Shown piece after piece: positions 9,466 through 16,131 of a DNA stretch of 64,000 bases. Within the stretch, counting starts at the first letter, position 1, and each line of letters opens with the position of its first letter. A program made the position numbers and the translations under genes. Origin of the DNA: an uncultured Eubacterium sp. (GTDB lineage Bacteria; Bacillota; Clostridia; Lachnospirales; Lachnospiraceae); NCBI GenBank assembly GCA_910589665.1, contig CAJUTR010000008.1, positions 26,919 to 90,918 on the forward strand, in the 5' to 3' direction. The notes beneath the pieces were generated by a model. The model saw nothing but the letters and a program-made list of their open reading frames with translations, ran no database searches and was not told the origin of the DNA.

Positions 9466-9948
9466 TCACTCCTCTAAACATTTTTTTGCAAGAACCAGTG
9501 CCGCCTCGACCGACGCCTCGCGGACCTCCATCCGCGTTCCGTGAAATACATGTTTTTCTACAACTATCTTACCAAAACAGACGCATCCGATATAGACAAG
9601 ACCAACTGGTTTTTCCGGCGTTCCGCCGTCTGGGCCGGCAATTCCAGTCGTACTGAGAGCCACCTCAGCATGTGCCGCTTTCGCCGCTCCCTCGGCCATT
9701 TGCACCGCCGTTTCCTCGCTCACGGCGCCGACGCTGTCAAGCGTTTCCTTTTTAACCCCGAGAAGATGGTTCTTTGCTTCATTAGAATACGTCACGAAAC
9801 TCTGTGAGAACACACGGGACGCCCCGCTCGCGTTCACGATCTTTCCCGACAAAAGTCCTCCGGTACATGATTCTGCGGTAGTTATACTAGCATTTCTTTT
9901 TGTCAATTCTTTGACAATCCATTCTTCCAACGTTTCCACCTGTCTCAT
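9466..9948 (-). CDS. Nicotinamide-nucleotide amidohydrolase (CinA C-terminal domain)
   Basis: PncC-type enzymes deamidate NMN in pyridine nucleotide recycling. The 160-aa protein has the motif TTAESCTGGLLSG at residues 23-35 and STTGIAGPDGGTPEKPVGLVY near 100-120, which define the family. Only the C-terminal half of classical CinA is present; the MoaB-like N-terminal domain is absent, as in stand-alone PncC. It overlaps the pgsA stop by four bases (start 9946-9948), so it is translationally coupled in the rimO-pgsA-cinA operon. Confidence 0.92.
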   Translation of the reverse strand: MRQVETLEEWIVKELTKRNASITTAESCTGGLLSGKIVNASGASRVFSQSFVTYSNEAKNHLLGVKKETLDSVGAVSEETAVQMAEGAAKAAHAEVALSTTGIAGPDGGTPEKPVGLVYIGCVCFGKIVVEKHVFHGTRMEVREASVEAALVLAKKCLEE

Positions 9949-10499
9949 TCTACCTCCTGATCAATGTCTGACATCACATCCCTGTTCTTATATATATAAT
10001 CCACCAATGAAACAATCGTCAATATCAATGCTGCGTAGATCAATATACGGTTTATGAAATAGAATACCGGATGCTGAAAATTAAAAATAAGTACGATTGC
10101 CATGATCATCTGCACCGTCGTCTTGATCTTCGCCCAAAAACTTGCCGCGATCACGACACCCTTCTCCGCCGCTACCAAACGAAATCCACTGATGATAAAT
10201 TCCCTGGCAATGATAGCTAGAACGACCCAGACCGGCATCGCGCAATCCGGATCCGCCACAAAACAGATCATGGCAGAACATACGAGGACCTTATCTGCAA
10301 GGGGATCCATAAACTTACCAAACGTCGTGACCTGGTTATACTTCCTCGCCAGATATCCGTCGAAAAAATCAGTGATGCAGGCAAGGATAAATACAGCGGC
10401 AGCCAGATAATCGGAAAAGGGAGTTTCCCAAAGCATGAAAAAAACAAATACCGGTATCATTACCACCCGAAGAATCGTAAGTCGATTTGCCACATTCAT
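9945..10499 (-). CDS. pgsA: CDP-diacylglycerol-glycerol-3-phosphate 3-phosphatidyltransferase
   Basis: PgsA makes phosphatidylglycerol phosphate in the membrane. The CDP-alcohol phosphatidyltransferase motif D-G-x2-A-R-x8-G-x3-D-x3-D is complete at residues 47-69. Several hydrophobic helices span the 184 aa. The ATG at 10497-10499 follows an AGGAGG site; the open frame extends upstream into rimO but without similarity. With plsX, plsY and gpsA also in this window, most of the phospholipid route is represented. Confidence 0.95.
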   Translation of the reverse strand: MNVANRLTILRVVMIPVFVFFMLWETPFSDYLAAAVFILACITDFFDGYLARKYNQVTTFGKFMDPLADKVLVCSAMICFVADPDCAMPVWVVLAIIAREFIISGFRLVAAEKGVVIAASFWAKIKTTVQMIMAIVLIFNFQHPVFYFINRILIYAALILTIVSLVDYIYKNRDVMSDIDQEVE

Positions 10500-10501
10500 C
10501 G

Positions 10502-11899
10502 TCAATCCTCCTTGTTGCGCAAGGCGGGATCCATACTCCCTGCTGGAATAGGATCTTCTTCCTCGCATTGTTGTGCTTCGCACCACTCGGCCGTCAGATC
10601 GTATCCTCTGGCAGCCGTCACCGTAAGAGTGACAAACGTCCCCGACAATAACTCATGCGGAGCACGGAAAAACACGCACCCGTCTATATCCGGGGCATCC
10701 CGGTACGTACGTGCCACATAGACATCCTCCTCCGGGAGATAACCGTCCACGATCGCCTCAAAACGGCTTCCCACAAGAGTTTCATTCGTATCAAAAATTA
10801 CCTGCTGCTGTACTTCCATGATCGCGTCCGCACGGGCACGTTTCGTCTCCTCATCCACCTGCCCCAAAAAATCGGCCGCCCTCGTCCCCTCTTCCGGCGA
10901 ATAGGGAAACACACCGAGACGGTCAAATTTCATCTCACGCACAAAAGACAAGCATTCCTCATGCTGCTCTTTTGTCTCCCCGGGAAATCCAGTGATGAGA
11001 GTCGTCCGCAGAGCCAGTCCCGGAACCCTCTCCCGAAGCATGCGGATCGTTTCCTCCAACTGCTTTCTATTTGTTAGTCTTCCCATTTTTCTCAAAATTT
11101 CATCATTGCAGTGCTGGATCGGCAGATCAAGGTACCGGCAAATTTTCGGATTGTCCCGGAGTACATCTGCCAATTCTCCGGTAATTTCCTCGGGATAGCA
11201 GTATAAGACCCGGATCCAGACAAGATCCTGGATCTGCGACAGGCGTGTGAGAAGTTCCGGCAGCATTTTCTTTCCGTAAAGATCCACGCCGTAAAGAGTC
11301 GTTTCCTGGGCGACGAGGATCAGTTCCCTCACCCCGCGCGCCGTCAGTTTCACCGCCTCCTCCACAAGTTCCTCCATCGGAACACTGCGGTATCTACCGC
11401 GCATGGACGGAATGGCGCAATACGAACAGTTTTTATTACACCCCTCGCTGATCTTTACATATCCGACATGACTCACCCCCGAGGAAACCCGGTCCGTGAG
11501 CCCAGCCGGCAGATACGTCAGCTCCTTCGTCCAAACCGAACGCTTACCCTCAAGCGCCTGCCCCACCGCTTCTAAGATCGAATCGTAGGCAGCCGTACCG
11601 ACCACGCCGTCGATCTCCGGCATCTCTGCCTGTATCTCTTCCTGATAACGTTCCGCCAGACATCCCGCTGCAATGAGAACCTGACAGTTTCCGGTCTTTT
11701 TATACTCTGCCAGCTCCAAAAGCGTTTCTATGCTCTCTTCTTTCGCATCGTGGATGAACGCGCACGTATTGACAACGATGACTTCCGCCTGTTCCGGCAC
11801 ATCGGTCAACTCATACCCGGCACGGCAAAGAATCGCCAGCATTTTTTCACTGTCCACCAGATTTTTATCACATCCAAGCGAAACAAAATATATGCGCAT
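10502..11899 (-). CDS. rimO: Ribosomal protein S12 methylthiotransferase RimO
   Basis: RimO adds a methylthio group to the conserved aspartate of ribosomal protein S12 using radical SAM chemistry. The N-terminal UPF0004 domain carries cluster cysteines C10, C46 and C80; the radical-SAM cysteines are C154, C158 and C161 (CNKNCSYC); a C-terminal TRAM domain occupies about residues 370-440. The opening MRIYFVSLGCDKNLVDSE separates RimO from MiaB. Length 465 aa, slightly long owing to an acidic tail. It is two bases upstream of pgsA and two bases downstream of folD, in one operon. Confidence 0.95.
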   Translation of the reverse strand: MRIYFVSLGCDKNLVDSEKMLAILCRAGYELTDVPEQAEVIVVNTCAFIHDAKEESIETLLELAEYKKTGNCQVLIAAGCLAERYQEEIQAEMPEIDGVVGTAAYDSILEAVGQALEGKRSVWTKELTYLPAGLTDRVSSGVSHVGYVKISEGCNKNCSYCAIPSMRGRYRSVPMEELVEEAVKLTARGVRELILVAQETTLYGVDLYGKKMLPELLTRLSQIQDLVWIRVLYCYPEEITGELADVLRDNPKICRYLDLPIQHCNDEILRKMGRLTNRKQLEETIRMLRERVPGLALRTTLITGFPGETKEQHEECLSFVREMKFDRLGVFPYSPEEGTRAADFLGQVDEETKRARADAIMEVQQQVIFDTNETLVGSRFEAIVDGYLPEEDVYVARTYRDAPDIDGCVFFRAPHELLSGTFVTLTVTAARGYDLTAEWCEAQQCEEEDPIPAGSMDPALRNKED

Positions 11900-11901
11900 C
11901 G

Positions 11902-12735
11902 TTACTGTAATCCTTTCGCCTCTACACAGTTGTTCATAAGCATCGCGATCGTCATAGGCCCCACACCCCCCGGCACTGGGGTGATCGCCGATGCCACCGG
12001 CTCCACATCGTCAAAGTCCACGTCCCCGCACAGCTTATTCTGCGCGTCCCTGTGGATCCCGACATCAATGACAACTGCCCCGTCTTTCACATACTCCCGT
12101 GTAATGAACTTCGGCTTACCGATCGCCACGATCAGTATATCGGCGCGTTTAGTCACCTCTTTTAACTGTTTTGTGTGAGAATGGCAGATCGTAACCGTCG
12201 CGTTTTCACGTAGCATCAAAAGAGCCATCGGTTTCCCCACGATATTGCTGCGCCCGACGATCACGCACTCTTTCCCGTCGATCTCCACCCCGGAGCGTTT
12301 CAAAAGTTGAATGATGCCCGCCGGCGTACAGGACACAAATCCCGGCTGTCCGATACTGAGCGCCCCCACGCTTTGTGGGTGGAAACCATCCACATCTTTT
12401 TTCGGGGAAATCGTCTGAATAACTTTATCTTCATCCATATGGGACGGGAGCGGCAACTGGACAAGAATGCCGTCCACATCCTCCCTCTCATTTAACTCAC
12501 GAACTAGATCCAGAAGTTCTTCTTCTTTGGTTTCCTCCGGAAGTTCAAACGAAAGCGACCGGATACCGATGTATTCGCACGCTTTTTTCTTATTTCCGAC
12601 ATAAACCGTCGAAGCCGGATCGTCCCCTACCTGGATCACTGCCAGCGTCACCTCGATCCCCTCGGCGCGGACACGCTCCTTACATTCATCCTTCACCATT
12701 GCTGAAATTGCTTTTCCGTCAATTCTCTCTGCCAT
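11902..12735 (-). CDS. folD: Bifunctional methylene-THF dehydrogenase/cyclohydrolase
   Basis: FolD interconverts 5,10-methylene-, methenyl- and 10-formyl-tetrahydrofolate. The 277-aa protein shows YVGNKKKACEYIGI near residues 45-58 (the catalytic region of the family), DVDGFHPQSVG near 114-124, and the NADP-site segment GRSNIVGKPMALLM near 160-173, followed by the PGGVGPMTIAML signature at the C-terminus. A GGAGG site precedes the ATG at 12733-12735. It is followed after two bases by rimO. Confidence 0.96.
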   Translation of the reverse strand: MAERIDGKAISAMVKDECKERVRAEGIEVTLAVIQVGDDPASTVYVGNKKKACEYIGIRSLSFELPEETKEEELLDLVRELNEREDVDGILVQLPLPSHMDEDKVIQTISPKKDVDGFHPQSVGALSIGQPGFVSCTPAGIIQLLKRSGVEIDGKECVIVGRSNIVGKPMALLMLRENATVTICHSHTKQLKEVTKRADILIVAIGKPKFITREYVKDGAVVIDVGIHRDAQNKLCGDVDFDDVEPVASAITPVPGGVGPMTIAMLMNNCVEAKGLQ

Positions 12736-12747
12736 TGTGCTGCCTCC

Positions 12748-13428
12748 TTACATATGTTCTACGATCCGGTCACGAAGCGACTGCATATGATAATCCGTGC
12801 GATTGATCACGTCGGCACATGCGCGCAGCTCATAAATAATATTTTCCGCATCGTCTACATCCTTTTTATATTTTAACTGGTGTTCCAGACTTGCCCAAAA
12901 ATCCATTGCGATCGTACGTATCTGCACTTCCACCCTGACCTGCTCTTTATGGTCTGAAAAAAATACCGGCACCTCAACGATCAGATGCAGACTCCGGTAC
13001 CCGTTCATTTTTGGTTTTTTTATATAATCCTTGCGCTTGATCAGTTCAATGTCATCCTGCGCCGTAAACATATCTGCCACTTTATAAATATCATCAATAA
13101 ATGCACATATTACCCGAACCCCCGCCACATCTGATAAATTCTGCATCACGGACTCCACCGTGATCGGATACCCTTTTCTCCGTAACTTGGAAAAAATGCT
13201 GTTTGGCTGCTTCACCCTTGACTTGATAAATTCGATCGGGTTTCTCTGCCGTGTAATTGATAATTCATCGTTCAGTACCTGGAATTTGGTTTTCACTCTG
13301 CGGATTGCACAATTGTAGATCATCATCATCTTAATCAGTTCTTCTTCCTGCCCCCGAAATACGTGCAGCTGATCTGCTGGTAAATTGACCTGATCCAGTA
13401 ATAACGTATCCAATTCCTGTTCTAACAT
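12748..13428 (-). CDS. Small alarmone synthetase (RelA/SpoT synthetase domain)
   Basis: A single-domain GTP pyrophosphokinase of the RelQ/YjbM type that makes (p)ppGpp without an HD hydrolase or regulatory domains. The 226 aa contain the RelA_SpoT domain: residues around SRVKQPNSIFSKLRRKGYP bind substrate, and the stretch DVAGVRVICAFIDDIY carries the conserved catalytic region; NGYRSLHLIVEVP and EVQIRTIAMDFWASLEHQ complete the fold. The ATG at 13426-13428 has a GGAG site; an upstream extension is unlikely. It is the first gene of the folD-rimO-pgsA-cinA run and has its own promoter. Confidence 0.9.
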   Translation of the reverse strand: MLEQELDTLLLDQVNLPADQLHVFRGQEEELIKMMMIYNCAIRRVKTKFQVLNDELSITRQRNPIEFIKSRVKQPNSIFSKLRRKGYPITVESVMQNLSDVAGVRVICAFIDDIYKVADMFTAQDDIELIKRKDYIKKPKMNGYRSLHLIVEVPVFFSDHKEQVRVEVQIRTIAMDFWASLEHQLKYKKDVDDAENIIYELRACADVINRTDYHMQSLRDRIVEHM

Positions 13429-13476
13429 TACACATGGTCTCCTTTTTTCAAAAACAGAATTATACACATTACTTTC

Positions 13477-13505
13477 ATTTTATCGGAAAACCGTTTTAAA
13501 GTCAA
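13477..13505 (-). promoter_or_regulatory. SigA-type promoter for the alarmone synthetase operon
   Basis: On the minus strand, TTGACT (13500-13505) and TAAAAT (13477-13482) are separated by exactly 17 bases, about 50 bases upstream of the start codon. It diverges from the promoter of the small gene at 13580. Confidence 0.6.
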
Positions 13506-13512
13506 ATAATTC

Positions 13513-13541
13513 TTTACATTTTAGCGACATCTGCGTATAAT
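13513..13541 (+). promoter_or_regulatory. SigA-type promoter for the small gene at 13580
   Basis: TTTACA (13513-13518) and TATAAT (13536-13541) have a 17-base spacer and lie 39 bases before the ATG. The -35 boxes of this and the divergent promoter are only seven bases apart, so the two may compete. Confidence 0.6.
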
Positions 13542-13579
13542 CGAATCATACGATCATTACACAGAAAAGGATTACGATT

Positions 13580-13852
13580 ATGTTTCGATTATGGGCAAAA
13601 GAATTTAAGAACAACAAAATGATTTGTGATCTCGTTGTGGAAAATGACTCCACCGGTGAAACGCGGACGCGGAAGGTTTTTGCCGCGCTGGACGAAATAT
13701 GCCATGCGTTCGACCTGTCAGCCCCGATCTGGCTCGACCATAACATCAGTGAGTTTCAACGGATTGATAAAACAAGATTTACGAGTGACAATTTTATCGA
13801 CTCGATCGAATTTGATTTTCTGGAAATCCACGTCATAGAGGAAGACTTTTGA
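13580..13852 (+). CDS. Small conserved-looking hypothetical protein
   Basis: A 90-aa soluble acidic protein that I cannot assign to a named family. It opens MFRLWAKEFKNNKMICD, contains an arginine-rich patch (TGETRTRKVFAALDE) and ends in an acidic segment (HVIEEDF). There is no signal peptide, membrane segment or metal motif. A good promoter and an AGGAT ribosome site support real expression. The gene is transcribed away from the alarmone synthetase and toward the ferredoxin, about 80 bases upstream of it. It may be a Lachnospiraceae-wide protein, but that is inference. Confidence 0.75.
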   Translation: MFRLWAKEFKNNKMICDLVVENDSTGETRTRKVFAALDEICHAFDLSAPIWLDHNISEFQRIDKTRFTSDNFIDSIEFDFLEIHVIEEDF

Positions 13853-13933
13853 TAATATCTGAATAACCTCTCCTGTTCCTGGGTATACTTTTACTCAAAA
13901 TATGCCATTTGGCAAAGGAAGGAAGGTTTGGTC

Positions 13934-14125
13934 ATGAAAGCAGTCGTTGATGAAGATACATGTATCGCCTGCGGTTTGTGTGTCGGTACATGTGAAACCG
14001 TTTTTACCTTTAACGATAATGGAAAAGCCTGTTCTCAGGTGGACGTCATTCCGTCCGAATGCGAAGAAGACGCTCAAACAGCCCGTGATGGCTGTCCGGT
14101 AAATGCCATTTCCATTCACGATTAA
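13934..14125 (+). CDS. Single-cluster [4Fe-4S] ferredoxin
   Basis: A 63-aa low-potential electron carrier. Cluster ligands are C10, C13 and C16 (CxxCxxC) and C54 in the DGCPVNAI motif near the C-terminus, the pattern of monocluster ferredoxins; C20 follows the first group, and the second-cluster motif of 2[4Fe-4S] types is missing. The protein is acidic. A strong GGAAGG site fixes the ATG at 13934. It faces hydF across a terminator; ferredoxin is the usual partner of FeFe hydrogenase, though the hydrogenase itself is not in this window. Confidence 0.92.
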   Translation: MKAVVDEDTCIACGLCVGTCETVFTFNDNGKACSQVDVIPSECEEDAQTARDGCPVNAISIHD

Positions 14126-14139
14126 CTGGCATCCGGCGC

Positions 14140-14191
14140 ATGGTGAAGCCTCCTGCCGGCTGCCGGTAGAGACTTCACCATTTCATTTTTA
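14140..14191. terminator. Bidirectional terminator between ferredoxin and hydF
   Basis: An inverted repeat ATGGTGAAG-CCTC / GAGA-CTTCACCAT (about 14140-14182) with a GC-rich loop is followed by TTTCATTTTT on the plus strand. It sits between two convergent genes. Confidence 0.75.
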
Positions 14192-15391
14192 TCATTCTTT
14201 TTGAAAAAGTTCTATACTTCTCCTTAAAATCCCCTGCATATACGCGATCGTAATTCCATAATTAGTAAAGGGAACCCCCTGATCAGCCGCGCATTTCATG
14301 CGGTATCTCACCTCACGTTCCTGTAACATACACCCGCCGCAGTGGATCACGAGCGCATACGGGGACAGATCTTCCGGAAATCCCCTGCCTGCACTCAGTT
14401 CAATCTCCAGCTCCTTCCCCGTATAATCCCTGAGCCAGCGCGGGATCTTCACGCTGCCGATATCTTCACACTGACGGTGATGGGTGCACCCCTCCGAAAT
14501 CAGGATGCGGTCCCCATCTTTTAGCCTCTCCACCGCTTCCACCCCTTTTACCGCCGTCTCCAAATACCCTTTGACCCTCGCCATCAGAATTGAAAAAGAA
14601 GTAAGCGGTATATCGGCTGGAACGCACTTAGAAACCTGCGCGAACACCTGGCTGTCCGTAATGACCATCGAAGGCTTTTTCCCCATGCCCGCGAGCATCT
14701 CCCGAAGCCCCGACTCCTTTCCTACAACCGCCGTCGCATCCGCCTCCAGAATATCCCGTATCGTCTGCTGCTGCGGAAGGATCAGCCGCCCTTTCGGCGC
14801 CGCGGAATCGATCGGCACGACGAGCACGGCAACATCCGACGGCCCGAGAAGATCCCCGACAATGCGCCGCCTCGTGTCCTCCACCGAAACCAGTTTCCCA
14901 ATCGTCTCTTTACAAGCCTCGATCCCCTCCCCCGTGCTCGCGCTGACATACCGTACATGCCCCTCGTCCAGACGGGAATCCGCCTCTCTTCCCTCGATCA
15001 GATCCGCCTTATTCATCAAAACAAGATATGGTATTTCCTTTTCCCTAAACAACGAAACCAGTTCATCATCCGCCTTTTTCATTCCCACCTGTGCGTCCAC
15101 GACCAATATCGCAAGATCTACCCGGTTCAAGACCTGCTTTGTCTTTTTGATCCGCTTCTCCCCAAGCTCTCCCTCATCATCAAACCCCGGCGTATCAATG
15201 ATCATGACCGGCCCAAGCGGAAGAAGTTCCATCGCTTTCATGACCGGATCCGTCGTCGTCCCAAGCGTATCCGAAACAACAGCCAGTTCCTGCCCGGTAA
15301 CCGCATTGACCACACTGGATTTTCCGGCGTTCCGGCAGCCAAAAAAGCCGATGTGGATCCGGTCTGCAGATGGCGTATCATTCATTCCCAT
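14192..15391 (-). CDS. hydF: [FeFe] hydrogenase H-cluster maturation GTPase HydF
   Basis: HydF is the scaffold that assembles the diiron subcluster and delivers it to the hydrogenase. The N-terminal GTPase domain has the P-loop GCRNAGKSS at 18-26 and DTPGFDDEGE near 61-70; the C-terminal cluster-binding motif is complete: C302, H304, H350, C351 and C354 (CxH...HCxxC). Length 399 aa is normal. The ATG at 15389-15391 follows a GAGGAG site. Partners HydE and HydG are not adjacent, so the maturation genes are scattered in this genome. Confidence 0.95.
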   Translation of the reverse strand: MGMNDTPSADRIHIGFFGCRNAGKSSVVNAVTGQELAVVSDTLGTTTDPVMKAMELLPLGPVMIIDTPGFDDEGELGEKRIKKTKQVLNRVDLAILVVDAQVGMKKADDELVSLFREKEIPYLVLMNKADLIEGREADSRLDEGHVRYVSASTGEGIEACKETIGKLVSVEDTRRRIVGDLLGPSDVAVLVVPIDSAAPKGRLILPQQQTIRDILEADATAVVGKESGLREMLAGMGKKPSMVITDSQVFAQVSKCVPADIPLTSFSILMARVKGYLETAVKGVEAVERLKDGDRILISEGCTHHRQCEDIGSVKIPRWLRDYTGKELEIELSAGRGFPEDLSPYALVIHCGGCMLQEREVRYRMKCAADQGVPFTNYGITIAYMQGILRRSIELFQKE

Positions 15392-15419
15392 TATCTCATC
15401 TCCTCATTTATTTTTCACT

Positions 15420-15448
15420 ATTATAACTTTTTTCAAAGGGGAATACAA
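15420..15448 (-). promoter_or_regulatory. SigA-type promoter for hydF
   Basis: On the minus strand TTGTAT (15443-15448), a 17-base spacer and TATAAT (15420-15425) lie about 30 bases before the hydF start. Confidence 0.55.
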
Positions 15449-15894
15449 TAGGGGATTTTTTGAGAGAGAGAGGGGGGGTATATGGCTGAAGGAGGGGGGG
15501 CGGATTTTTTATGTACAGTTTCAACTTTTGATTGATAATTGATAAGAATAGATATGTATCGGCAGGAGCATAGATTTTCTGCTGTCACGTTTATGTTTCG
15601 GCAGTTTGACGTGTAGTTGTGGTATGCTGAATATATTTTTGTATTATTTTCCGTATTTTGTCGTTTGTGGGGGAAAAATGGCTGCACGCTGATACATCGT
15701 TTATATCTATCTCTTTTCTCCGCCTCAATCAGTACATTTAGGTCATCAGCCACCAACTCAGCTATGAGCTACTCCTGTTCTTCCACTGTTTCAAAGCAGA
15801 TGAAGCTATATAAGAATGTTAATTCACAGAAATCAACAAAAAAACCTGTTAATTTGCTCAAATCCAACAATACGGCTCTGTTCTGTATTTTCGA
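15449..15894. other. Intergenic stretch with low-complexity purine tracts, no convincing gene
   Basis: Between hydF and the Rhs remnant I see no gene. It begins with a (GA)n run merging into G7, and a second run of seven G shortly after (about 15460-15511). Base composition is more AT-rich than the flanking genes. Short open frames here lack ribosome sites and family similarity. Parts of 15600-15800 may be decayed coding sequence on the minus strand, but I cannot name it. Confidence 0.5.
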
Positions 15895-16131
15895 TCATCC
15901 CATCATCGTCCATACACCTCTTTCTAATGAAATAAAAAGAGCATGGAATTTTGCTATACTCAATGTATTGTTTTTATTGTCATGAAACTTGGAAATCCGA
16001 CTATTTGAATTCTTTGTTCCATTGATTACTTTCTCAACCTCTGCAATTAGCTGTTCCTTATCTGGAATAATAGCTTTAAGTTCCCTGGCTTTTTCGATAA
16101 CAGAACTTGTTGGATTAGGATAATATGATAG
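15895..16131 (-). pseudogene. Detached C-terminal tail of an Rhs-type protein
   Basis: A minus-strand frame of about 78 codons with no start codon directly follows the YD-repeat gene but in a different frame. It opens SYYPNPTSSVIEKAREL and continues as a Lys/Ile/Glu-rich helical segment, ending at the TGA 15895-15897. Rhs and polymorphic-toxin proteins end in a variable domain after the YD repeats; this looks like such a tail, cut from its core by an indel near 16130. It is more AT-rich than the core, as exchanged tails often are. No toxin family is recognised. Confidence 0.45.

Noticed and set aside
14484..15542. 352-codon plus-strand frame opposite hydF
   Set aside because: Serine-rich antisense shadow; hydF on the other strand has all its motifs.
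15433..15985. Open frames on both strands between hydF and the Rhs remnant
   Set aside because: No ribosome sites, low-complexity or biased sequence, and no family similarity; treated as non-coding or decayed.
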